This document shows, piece by piece, positions 45,025-54,900 of a DNA stretch of 64,000 bases (position 1 is its first letter; every line of letters begins with the position of its first letter). The notes under the pieces were generated by a model. It was given only the letters and a program-made list of their open reading frames with translations. It was not told the origin of the DNA and did not search any database. The position numbers were made by a program, and so were the translations under genes. The DNA is taken from NCBI RefSeq assembly GCF_014641615.1, contig NZ_BMIB01000003.1, forward strand, positions 806,001-870,000. Reading direction: 5' to 3'. This stretch comes from Filimonas zeae (GTDB lineage: Bacteria; Bacteroidota; Bacteroidia; Chitinophagales; Chitinophagaceae).

Positions 45025-47139
45025 ATGCTACTTAATCCTGATTTAGAAAATAAAGCAGCATGCCAGAATAGTTTTGATACTTTTTTTAGCATAAAAGATA
45101 TTGCATTTTGGCAACTGAATAATCACACATCCAACGTTGAGCTTCCTACGCTTCAACGAACTTTTGTATGGCGTCCTAACCAAATTGAAGAATTATGGGA
45201 TTCTTTATTGAGAGGATTTCCTATTGGTTCGTTTTTGCTTTCTCAAACTGGCAAAAGTCTTTATTTATTAGATGGTCAACAACGTGCAACAGCAATAGCA
45301 CTGGGATTCTATAACCCATGGACATCTAATCAAAATGAGCGGTTTTGGTCATTAAGAAATGTTCCTTCGCTTTGGATAGATTTAGCTCCTCAGGTAAAAA
45401 CGCTTAACCAGCGGTTCGTTCCCCGATTAATTACTCGTTCTCATCCTTGGGGGTATCAAAGGAAAGATAATAAATCAGCATTAACCGTTAGTGAAAAAAG
45501 AAAAGCTCTGTTCCTATTAAGAAAACACGAATCCAATTCTGAAGGTGGATATACCAAATTCGATTTAAAAAATGTATTTCCGTATGACTGTGACATATCT
45601 GTTCCTCTCTCTTTTCTTTTAGAGGCAGTTGTGTCTAATGATCACTCCTGGAAAGAACATTTGTTTTTAAAGTGTGAGAATTTGTTACCAACTAAAATTA
45701 TAAAATCCAAGGACTCGGACGAGGATTATTTAGTGAAATTACAAAGAGCGTTAGACTCATCCGATGTCGATGTATTTTTTAATGGTATTAAAAGATTAGT
45801 AGACTTCAAAGTTCCTGCAATAGTCATAGAAAGTAAAGTGTTGCAAAATGATAGTGATGAAAATGAATCGGGAGAAAATCCGACACTATTTGTTAGATTA
45901 AATTCGTCAGGAACGCATATCGGTGGCGAAGAGTTAATTTACTCTATCTATAAATCGATATTTCCGGATTCAAAAAGGCTTATAGAGCATATTGGCAGAA
46001 CTTTTATTCTTTCTTCTCTTGTCGTTTCAATTGTCTCACGGATAGCTTATAGCGAAATAACCAATGGGGACTATCCGGCCGCCATGAGCGTAAATGAATT
46101 TAGAAGCCGAATTGCTAAAACATCTTTAAAGGGAAAGATGCAAAATCTAATTGGCGAGGAGATAGAAAATAGTCCTATAAAGCTGCTGTTTGATAAAGCT
46201 TTCGATATTTTACAAGGGGGGGCTGTAGGTGTTAATGTCCCTCCCATCCTAATACGAAATATAGTCAATGGTAATCCAGACTTACTATTAATATTGTTAT
46301 GGTGGCTAAAATCTAATCCAGAAAAGCCCTCTAAGGATGAACAAAGGGCCATGATAGGTGGCATTATGGCTATCGGCTGGTTTTGCAAAGATGTTAAAAA
46401 GTACGTACGGCAGGTGTGGCCACATATAAATGAAGAAAAGTTTTGGACGAAGGAATTGTTTAGCAGAAAGAATATGGCGAACGCACCTTTTATGCCCTAT
46501 TTGGTTGACCCCGGTATGTTGTTCTCGTTTTTAAGAAATGAAGTCACAGAGAAAAAAGTTGAATGGCATAATTTACTTCCAGAAGAAGAGGATGAACTTT
46601 ACCACACTTATATAAATTTGAGTTATTATAAGGATTTAAGTTCTGACGCTATAAGAGACCGGATAAATGATATGTGGAGTAATTTTATTAGCAAACTAAT
46701 TTGGAATCGTTCTTTATTAATATTTGCGCAAAGAGATTATATACGAGAACAGTTTGAGGATTATGATAGGTTTGAGAGTTTGGAAGATACAAATGTACCT
46801 TGGGATTGGGATCACATATATCCCTCCGAATGGGTATATGGTAAGCAAAATGTTGATCCAAATATTAGGCATTGGAATAACACCATCGGGAATTTAAGAG
46901 CTCTGGCATTAGAACAAAATCGAAGTGAAGGAAATGGGAAATCTCCAAAAGAGAGATTGGAAGATGCTCATAAGGACAGTTTTATTTGCAGTAATGACTG
47001 GGAATATTGGAAAGATATTACAGCGCGTGTATACAGGGATGATCGGGAAATGGTAACAAGTTATTTGAATGCGGTAGTTACCAGAATATATAACATATAT
47101 AGCGAATGGTACACAACATTTAATATGGGCGGAAACTAA
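45025..47139 (+). CDS. DUF262 protein with C-terminal HNH domain (GmrSD-like)
   Basis: A 704-residue protein of the DUF262/DUF1524 type, as in GmrSD type IV restriction enzymes and related defence proteins. The N-terminal ParB/Srx-like domain shows LPTLQRTFVW (Q44 on), FPIGSFLL and DGQQR (83-87), the nucleotide-binding/hydrolysis motif. The C terminus has an HNH-type nuclease motif WDWDHIYP (H597) followed by NTIGNLRAL near residue 620. Family members cut modified or foreign DNA with NTP control. It opens the AT-rich island and lies 130 bp before the nuclease-methylase-DISARM operon, on the same strand, so it may be an independent defence gene. Confidence 0.8.
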   Translation: MLLNPDLENKAACQNSFDTFFSIKDIAFWQLNNHTSNVELPTLQRTFVWRPNQIEELWDSLLRGFPIGSFLLSQTGKSLYLLDGQQRATAIALGFYNPWTSNQNERFWSLRNVPSLWIDLAPQVKTLNQRFVPRLITRSHPWGYQRKDNKSALTVSEKRKALFLLRKHESNSEGGYTKFDLKNVFPYDCDISVPLSFLLEAVVSNDHSWKEHLFLKCENLLPTKIIKSKDSDEDYLVKLQRALDSSDVDVFFNGIKRLVDFKVPAIVIESKVLQNDSDENESGENPTLFVRLNSSGTHIGGEELIYSIYKSIFPDSKRLIEHIGRTFILSSLVVSIVSRIAYSEITNGDYPAAMSVNEFRSRIAKTSLKGKMQNLIGEEIENSPIKLLFDKAFDILQGGAVGVNVPPILIRNIVNGNPDLLLILLWWLKSNPEKPSKDEQRAMIGGIMAIGWFCKDVKKYVRQVWPHINEEKFWTKELFSRKNMANAPFMPYLVDPGMLFSFLRNEVTEKKVEWHNLLPEEEDELYHTYINLSYYKDLSSDAIRDRINDMWSNFISKLIWNRSLLIFAQRDYIREQFEDYDRFESLEDTNVPWDWDHIYPSEWVYGKQNVDPNIRHWNNTIGNLRALALEQNRSEGNGKSPKERLEDAHKDSFICSNDWEYWKDITARVYRDDREMVTSYLNAVVTRIYNIYSEWYTTFNMGGN

Positions 47140-47268
47140 ATTCTGGTAAAAGTGACTTGTTATATTTAAGTAAGATTGTGGCACCTAAATAGGATAAAAT
47201 AAAGGAGTTAATCAGACAATGGTATCGGTTCCTATTTTGACGTTCAAAAATTAAAAGATTGAGGATAA

Positions 47269-47775
47269 ATGATAAACTGGCAGTATTTTCCCAAGTCTCA
47301 TTCGGCTCCTGATCATTTGAGAGGGATAGTATCTGATTTCGAAAGAAATTTGAATAACATAGATTCTCAAAATTTCACACTATCAAGCAATGAGGTACTA
47401 GAAAAACTTAGGGGTGGACTACAAGAACTAGGCTTTAAAGTAGAGACGGGGAAGAAACACATAGAAAAAATTAAGGTGCCGGTGTTATTTGGCAGGAATG
47501 GCTCACTAGAAAAGAGTTTTGATGCAGATGGTTATAATTCAACGACAAAAACCGTCATAGAAATCGAGGCAGGACGTGGTGTTACCAATTTTCAGTTTTT
47601 GAAGGATTTATTTCAGGCTTGTATGATGCACGACGTCGAATATTTGTGTATAGCAGTTAGAAACCTTTACATTTTTAAAAAGGATTTCGAAACAGTGGTC
47701 AATTTTTTTGATACTCTATACGCAAGTAATAGGCTTAGTTTACCATTAAAAGGAATTTTAATTATTGGATATTAA
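47269..47775 (+). CDS. PD-(D/E)XK-like restriction nuclease candidate
   Basis: A 168-residue protein. The stretch SFDADGYNSTTKTVIEIEAG (residues 84-101) matches the core strand pattern of PD-(D/E)XK nucleases, with D85/D87 and E98-I-E100. An E-x-E pair replaces the usual E-x-K, as in BamHI. An upstream helix (EVLEKLRGGLQELGF) supplies the first fold element. Its TAA stop overlaps the methylase ATG as TAATG, so the two are translationally coupled like a restriction-modification pair. No known family member was recognised, so nuclease activity is inference. Confidence 0.6.
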   Translation: MINWQYFPKSHSAPDHLRGIVSDFERNLNNIDSQNFTLSSNEVLEKLRGGLQELGFKVETGKKHIEKIKVPVLFGRNGSLEKSFDADGYNSTTKTVIEIEAGRGVTNFQFLKDLFQACMMHDVEYLCIAVRNLYIFKKDFETVVNFFDTLYASNRLSLPLKGILIIGY

Positions 47776-49496
47776 TGAATAAGCTTACTGTCATTGATTT
47801 TTTTTGTGGCGCCGGCGGTTTTTCCGAAGGGTTTAGGCAACAAGGATTTGAAATTATTGCCGGGTATGATAACTGGCGGCCTGCGGTTGATACATATAAT
47901 TTTAACTTCGGAGCCGGAAAAGGCAACAACCAGAATATTCTTGATTTTGAAAACAACATTGAACTCATTGAAAAGCTGCCTGACACTGATGTAATATTAG
48001 GGAGCCCTCCATGCGTTAGTTTTTCATTATCGAATAACTCCGGTAAAGCTGACAAATCTCTAGGGATAAGGCTAACCAAGGCATTTTTAAGAATAGTTGC
48101 CATTAAAAAACACAAGAAAAAATCACAGTTAAAGGCATGGTTTATGGAAAATGTGGTTCAATCTATAGATCACATAGCCAAAGATTATACGTTTAATGAT
48201 CTTGAACTTTCAGAATGGGCTAAAAAGCAAAGGATAAACCCACGCGAGATAGCTTTGTCCTTATCACAGAATCACGCAACATTAAACTCTGCAGATTTTG
48301 GGTCTCCTCAACAGAGAATCAGAGCTGTTGCCGGAGAAATTATTGATAAAGGAGGTTTTGTCTTGCCTAAACACCAATATGCTCCGAAAAATAGTAGTAT
48401 GAAATTGAAGGAGCATATTGTATTAGGTAAAATTAAGAGAAGCTTTCCTCCCCCAAACAGCAAAAAGGGAAGTCGAATTATAGTTGATCCATTATATGAA
48501 CATATAAGCATAAATATCTCAGATTTAACAGACCACTTCTACGATACCGGCCTTTACGAATCAGAATGGCGTAATTCTCAATTCCAAAAGATCAACCACC
48601 CATATATGGGTAAAATGTCATTCCCCGAAAATGAAAACAAACCTAGCAGGACAATAACGGCCACTAAGATAGGAACTTCAAGGGAAGCCATTATTTACAA
48701 ATCAGAATATAAACGCGTTGGAGATGGAGAATATCGTACTCCTACTGTTCGTGAATCAGCAAGCCTTATGAGCTTTCCTATCACATATCAGTTCATTGGA
48801 GGAGAAAATGCAAAATGTAGATTAGTAGGCAATGCGGTGTGCCCGTCTGTAAGTAGCGCGCTTGCTCGTACAGTAAGGTCTGCATTAACTCTTCCCAAAA
48901 TTAAAAGGCCATTAATCAATACTAAGTTAAATCTAGATGAAGTCCCTAATCTTAATAGCTTTCAACCCAGAATATTTGACAGCCCACCTGTCAAAAAGGA
49001 AGGTGCGCTATTCAGACGTCACCCATTTAAATATGGCAACATTACAGTAACTCTTTCTAATTATGATATTATGAAAAAGAGGGATTTGAAAACTTCCAGA
49101 AATGCCAATAAATGGATTACATCTGTACAATATGGAAATGGTAATGGATTTCCTTGCCGCAAATACCCCGATGGCTATTACAGAGAAATAGAGAGCTTAA
49201 TAGAAACATTTGAAAAAGGCACTCATTTCATTAAACTGATAAATAACGGCTTTTCAAAAAAGATACCGGACAAAAAGCTCTTGCAGGCAATGCATGAAGA
49301 GCAGAAAGGAATAGATGGTTTTTATACGCCTGTAGAGCTTATTACGACAGTTACTTCCCTAATTGAGTCGATCGATTTTGATGATCCAGATCATAAACTA
49401 GAAGATGAAAAGATTTTCATGAAGCCCATAGTTCCCAAAAAGCAGATATTGGCATTATATGCAATTAATAAGATATGTTCCGTAGCCAATTCCTGA
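47775..49496 (+). CDS. C5-cytosine DNA methyltransferase (DrmMII-like)
   Basis: A 573-residue SAM-dependent DNA methyltransferase. Motif I is DFFCGAGGFSEGF (8-20), motif IV is GSPPCVSFS with catalytic Cys80, motif VI is MENV (E125), motif VIII is QQRIR (about 178-182), and the C-terminal motif X reads LVGNAVCPSVSSALA. About 170 extra residues follow motif X. In class 2 DISARM the C5 methylase (DrmMII) marks host DNA to protect it from the DrmA/DrmB machinery. Here it starts the core operon, coupled to a nuclease candidate and 16 bp before the DrmE-like gene. Confidence 0.88.
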   Translation: MNKLTVIDFFCGAGGFSEGFRQQGFEIIAGYDNWRPAVDTYNFNFGAGKGNNQNILDFENNIELIEKLPDTDVILGSPPCVSFSLSNNSGKADKSLGIRLTKAFLRIVAIKKHKKKSQLKAWFMENVVQSIDHIAKDYTFNDLELSEWAKKQRINPREIALSLSQNHATLNSADFGSPQQRIRAVAGEIIDKGGFVLPKHQYAPKNSSMKLKEHIVLGKIKRSFPPPNSKKGSRIIVDPLYEHISINISDLTDHFYDTGLYESEWRNSQFQKINHPYMGKMSFPENENKPSRTITATKIGTSREAIIYKSEYKRVGDGEYRTPTVRESASLMSFPITYQFIGGENAKCRLVGNAVCPSVSSALARTVRSALTLPKIKRPLINTKLNLDEVPNLNSFQPRIFDSPPVKKEGALFRRHPFKYGNITVTLSNYDIMKKRDLKTSRNANKWITSVQYGNGNGFPCRKYPDGYYREIESLIETFEKGTHFIKLINNGFSKKIPDKKLLQAMHEEQKGIDGFYTPVELITTVTSLIESIDFDDPDHKLEDEKIFMKPIVPKKQILALYAINKICSVANS

Positions 49497-49512
49497 GTTA
49501 AAATGAAGCCAT

Positions 49513-51948
49513 ATGATCCCAGTATATGAAAAAAATATTAAGCAACTAATTGCAGCCCCTAACAGTGGTTTCGAGCACGTATTCCTGCATATGCAGGATG
49601 CAGAAAAGGGTTCTTTTCGAAATATTCTAGTATATTTTGATAAAGTAATTGATTTTTTGCTAGAAAATACGACGGGCTTCGATGTTGAATGTTTGCACGT
49701 TCATCTTCCATTGGTATCACCCAATTTAGAAGATTTAATACTGGAATACCTTGCTGTTAAGCTTTTTTATCGTTCGCTTGCTCAAGACACTGAACAAAAT
49801 GACTATATATCAAGCCGAATAAGGGCTCTGACAGTTAGAATTGCTAACCAAAGTCTACCTCCCAATGCTTCAGCAGTTAAAGGCAATAAAGCGCTCAGGA
49901 TGTGGTTGGAGCAAAAGGAATATTTTAAAAGGGAGAAAAAATTTCTTGGTGAACTATCAGATATTGATAAAACCCTTTCACCTAATGTTCTTTTGAATAC
50001 ACTAATACAGGATGCGAATTCCATTGAAGAATCCTTTTATACAACCTCCATTGATAAAGTTAAAGAAGGCCGGCTTTCTTATATTATATCCAATACGGAA
50101 AGTTTTTCCAAAGCGATAAAGAACCTGCAATCAATCAGTTTTTTTAAAAAAATTAAAACCATAGTGCTTTATGATTGTGCTGGGCGATCTATTTTCGGTA
50201 ACTGTACAAGGAATCAACTTGAACAATTTAAGAGACAGGGTATTCCTATAGAATATTTTATTGTAATTTCTTTTGGAAAGAGGACTTTTCGTTTAAAGCA
50301 GTTGATTCACAAATGTACACAGATCTACCAAAACCATTTTAGCTTCCCTAAAAATGAAATTCCTAAAAAAGGTTCATTTATTTTTAATGAAAAGGAATTA
50401 CACTACTTATTGAACTCTGAAAGAAATAGTCAAAAGATTTCTTGGATGGGAGATTGCGGCATTCAAGTGGATCGATTCGTAAAGTTAGCTAATGCTTTAG
50501 AGATTCCTCACTTAAAATCTATTCATGTATTTAATATATTCATGGTATCCATCACCATTCGCACTGCTAATATCATATTAGAAAACCTTTTTAACAACAA
50601 CTATGAAAACAACTTTTTTAATACAGAGGTTATAGAAGCGGTTACGAATCTTACAGACGAAGATCGGTTTGAATTGAAGGCTTTGGTTTCGGAGCTGTTG
50701 TATAAAATTGTTGAAGTGTGGAATACTGAGAGAAGTGAAATTTTGAAAAATGTGCAGAATAAAGGCCCGATAGCAATTATCGTTCCGGCATCTTTAACTA
50801 AAAATGACCCTTTCGAAAAGGAATTCCGAATCTTTTTGCCTGCTGTAGGATTTAGGTTGTACTCATGGAAAGCTATTAAAGACGGTGATGTGAAGTCTAA
50901 TTATATATTGACGTTTAACTACAAAGACACAGGTAAATATCCTTTCAATATCTTTCCTAATATCATAGAAAATGATTTTAAGCCAGGAGTTCATTTTCAG
51001 GCAGCTTTTATTACATCGTTATTTCGTAAAAGATACGAGCAGTGTATTAAAGAATATGAGTATGAACTAAAAAGGAGGACTAAGAATAAATTTCGCAGCA
51101 AGTATCTGGATGAAGAATTTGACATAGTTCCTCAATCTACTCAGGATGATGAGTTCTCTTTTTCTGACATTGATGAACAAGAGCATGATTACAGTGACCC
51201 TTCTATTACGATAAACTTAATTTACGCTGATAACAGTCATGTTGCTCTTTATCCATCCAAACCTTTAATTATATGCCGGCCAGGGGAACTTTCCTATAGT
51301 GTAATCAGGGCGGATGCGCTGACCATAGAGGACAAAGACCTGAAAGTACAGCCATTAGAGGAACTGCATACTTCATCGGCTCTATTTACTATTAGACCAG
51401 ATGAGGAATCTGAACTTGAAAGGATAAAAAAAATGTATGATGTAAGAAATCAAAGCCAAGTTCTATGGAAGGTGTTATTAGCTCGAAAGAGGCAGGATTT
51501 GAATGATGAGGTATTATATGAAAATGTTGCTAAGCTGACTGGCGATGAAAGGTTTGTAAATTATCAATATTTCAAAACTAACTGGCTGGCTCCTCAAAGC
51601 GAACTTCTAATTCCAAGGAAGCGAAGGCATTTTAGGGCGATTTGCAACTTTTTGGAATTACCTCCAAATTATTATCGTTTGAAGCTTAAAAAAAGTGCAA
51701 CGGAAAAGTCAAGCAAAAGACATAGCACCCGGAAGATGAATAAGCTACTGTCAGAAATGTTTAATGAAGGAATGTTTAACGAAGAGTTTGATTGGGATGA
51801 TACTAAATTAGGCCATTTTTTGATCGAACATGATCTCGAAGAGAATGGTATAACAGAGGAAAACGTATTTATTGAACTTAAAGCATTAGTTGCACTTCTC
51901 AAAGAAAATATCCGTCTGAAAACCATAAAATCCGTTGAACTGCCATGA
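49513..51948 (+). CDS. drmE: DrmE-like protein of a class 2 DISARM system
   Basis: An 811-residue cytoplasmic protein with no recognised catalytic motif. The middle has a Rossmann-like strand pattern (IKTIVLYDCAGRSIFG, PIEYFIVISFGKRTF), and the C terminus is a winged or helical region (EMFNEGMFNEEFDWDDTKLGH). Assignment to DrmE rests on its position between a C5 methylase and a drmA/drmB pair and on its length; class 2 DISARM is defined by this large uncharacterised protein. Its 3' end overlaps drmA by 4 bp (ATGA). Sequence-level proof is lacking here. Confidence 0.6.
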   Translation: MIPVYEKNIKQLIAAPNSGFEHVFLHMQDAEKGSFRNILVYFDKVIDFLLENTTGFDVECLHVHLPLVSPNLEDLILEYLAVKLFYRSLAQDTEQNDYISSRIRALTVRIANQSLPPNASAVKGNKALRMWLEQKEYFKREKKFLGELSDIDKTLSPNVLLNTLIQDANSIEESFYTTSIDKVKEGRLSYIISNTESFSKAIKNLQSISFFKKIKTIVLYDCAGRSIFGNCTRNQLEQFKRQGIPIEYFIVISFGKRTFRLKQLIHKCTQIYQNHFSFPKNEIPKKGSFIFNEKELHYLLNSERNSQKISWMGDCGIQVDRFVKLANALEIPHLKSIHVFNIFMVSITIRTANIILENLFNNNYENNFFNTEVIEAVTNLTDEDRFELKALVSELLYKIVEVWNTERSEILKNVQNKGPIAIIVPASLTKNDPFEKEFRIFLPAVGFRLYSWKAIKDGDVKSNYILTFNYKDTGKYPFNIFPNIIENDFKPGVHFQAAFITSLFRKRYEQCIKEYEYELKRRTKNKFRSKYLDEEFDIVPQSTQDDEFSFSDIDEQEHDYSDPSITINLIYADNSHVALYPSKPLIICRPGELSYSVIRADALTIEDKDLKVQPLEELHTSSALFTIRPDEESELERIKKMYDVRNQSQVLWKVLLARKRQDLNDEVLYENVAKLTGDERFVNYQYFKTNWLAPQSELLIPRKRRHFRAICNFLELPPNYYRLKLKKSATEKSSKRHSTRKMNKLLSEMFNEGMFNEEFDWDDTKLGHFLIEHDLEENGITEENVFIELKALVALLKENIRLKTIKSVELP

Positions 51949-54900
51949 TTGAGGAAAAAAGAAAAGGACTGGAGTTGTTTATTAGGGAGCAGACAATTGG
52001 TCCGGGAGCCATTGGAATTCGATTCTCTGATCTATCTGAATCACATTGCGAGTTTGATAAAAAAAGAGAATTATCCTCAGAATTGCTAAATATTATTCCT
52101 GGAGGTATTTATAGTACTGGAATATTATTTCCAGTTGATGATACCAAAGGAGAATTACATACAGAAAACGTCAATTCTAAAGACGAACTTTCTGACAGTT
52201 TTACTACATCCAATTCAAGGGAAGAAGTTGAGTCAGAAAGTGATGATGATGATGACGAAGTGATGCCGCCAGAACAACAAAGTCTTAATCAGATGTACCC
52301 TAACAGTATGGGGATGACTGTTTGCCTGAATAAACAGGTGCTTACTGATAGTGATTTAAATCTTGTTGTTTCGGGAAGATATTATACAAAAATAGATTTA
52401 AAGGATAAGGAGAGGAACATCGGAGTACGACTAGAACAGGAGGTGGATGTTTTTAATTCTTTTTTGCAAAGTCTTCCTCCTGATGATGTGATACGCACCA
52501 ATATAAAAATACAAAAAACCGAAGCAGAGTGTTCTTTTATAAGTTATTCTGGTGACTCAACGGATGTAGGCACAGTTAAATCAAGGATTTATGAAGTGAA
52601 GCGTCAACACTGTGACAGGTTAAAAACAGGAGAAAGGGGGAATCATAAATCACTGGATAGCCTGAAAGAAACTCTATTTGACGACTTAAGGAGAAGAATA
52701 AAGCCGACATCGCCTGAAGGCGTTAAGCTAATAGCAAAGCTAAAGGAGATAGAACGTATAGAAAACTCTTTACAGCATATTCTTGACTTGATTGGAGTTT
52801 ATGATACTGCTGGTTATGGGGTATGGCGAAGTGAGCCCTTTTGTATAAACGTACAGCCCCTTTTGCCTGAGATAGTAACTGCAAAACAAATTTATAGTCA
52901 TACGAAATATGACTCTCTTAGAAATATCTACAGGAAAGATTATGCTAAGGGGAAATGGGCGTCTTTATCTGTCAATCTTCAATACAGCAAAAATGAAGAT
53001 GATGACAGAGTTTTCATGAAAGTTCAGTTAGTAAATACTTCTAAACATTATGATCAAACCGATACAAAAAAGGGTAGAAACTTTTTTAGTATGGCAAGCG
53101 AAGAAGTAAATAAACGATGCTTCTTCGGTGTTGAAATCAGCGTGAGTAGCAAATACATGCTACCTTATCGTGACCTATCGTTAAAAAACGATCAGAATTT
53201 TAGCGAAGAAGATTTAAATAAGTTTATCTATAGGCAATATAAAGATTATGGCATAGGGCATGGATGCTCAGTAAAATGGAATATTAAGGAGCATCGCCAG
53301 ATTGTTTCTACCGAGTATATTCCTGAGTGTGAGACTCCAGACATTGATTCTACCCCAAGACATAGAGATTCAAATAAAGGAATTAGCGATACACCAATAC
53401 CTACTCCCATATTTGAAAATGCTGCATTTTTTCAATTTAAATGGCTGTCTGGCTTATCAAATGTTAATGACCAAGAGGTCATTTCAGGACTAAACAAATT
53501 TATTGATGAATATAGTTTATGGATTGGGAGGCAACAGGATTTAGAACATTCTGAAATATCCGAAAGGATTAGAGAAAATTGTAAGAAAGACGAATCGAGA
53601 ATTAGAGTTAACATTAGGCATCTTTCTAATAACCCAGATCATCTGAAGCTATTCCGGTTAATGAACACTGCCATGTTTATGCAGTTATGGCACAGTGTAA
53701 AAAAGAATAGGGTGCGTGGTTATTTGGAAAATGAGGGTTTTGAAGGTTTTTTTGAATCATTCTATCGTGACCATGCTGAAGAAGAACTTTTTTCTCCAAA
53801 TGAAAAAGCTGCATGGCGTCCTTTTCAATTAGCGTTTATTTTATTAAACATCGATGGCGTTTTTCAGCTTGATAATGATCCTCATTGGAAGATGAGGAAT
53901 GAATGGGTTGATCTGGTATGGTTTCCCACCGGTGGAGGAAAGACCGAAGCCTATCTTGGGTTAATATCGCTCACTATACTATACCGCAGGAAAAGATATG
54001 GAAATGAAGGTGGGGGTACGGCCGTAATTATGCGTTACACTCTAAGATTGTTGACAGCCCAACAATTTCAGAGGGCTACTCTTCTTATAATGGCCCTGGA
54101 GTTAATACGACGTTGGGGCTGTTATGGCTTAGGTGAAGAACCTATTTATATCGGGCTTTACGTAGGAAAGGGTTCATTGCCAAATAAACTAAAGGATGGT
54201 GATGATTCACTTTGGGAGGAATACAAGAAATTGAAAAGAGCCCAGGAAGAAGGAAGGTCTATAAAATCAAAAATTCAGCTAAACAAGTGTCCGTGGTGTG
54301 GGCTTGATTTGAATCCGGTGATGTACTCCGAACCTGTTGAGAACAAAGATGAGGTTTATTTCTATGGTCGAATATTATTGCTATGTTCAGATCCTACTCA
54401 CAAGTGTGCATTTTCAACTCCGCTTGAAAAGCGGGAGGATCAAGGGCCTATCCCTGTTAGTATGTGTGATGAGGAGATTTACCAACACCCTCCCGCCTTG
54501 CTTTTTGGAACAGTTGACAAATTTGCGCAGATTGCACATAAGGTATCAAATAACGAGGGCAAAAGAAATTCTGACTCAAGACGTCTTTTTGGAAAAGGTA
54601 ATTGGGAAAAGGGTAAGCCAAAAGAAGGTTATCTGCCACCTGACCTCATTATTCAGGACGAGCTCCATCTCATGATGGGGCCTCTTGGATCTGCAGTAGC
54701 ATTATTTGAGTGTGCAATAGACCAATTATGTACCAGATACGTAAATGGAATTCCTATAAGAGCAAAAATAATTTCATCAACAGCTACTACCAGAAACACA
54801 GCTCTTCAGATTATGGCCCTTTTCGATAGAAAAGTAAATTTATTCCCCAAACCCGGCGTTAATTGTGATGATTCTTTTTTTGCATTTTATAAAAGAGAAA

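Noticed and set aside
47269-47775. The small gene before the methylase as drmC
   Set aside because: drmC encodes a phospholipase-D protein with HxK motifs. This protein has no HxKxxxxD motif and instead shows a D...E-x-E pattern.
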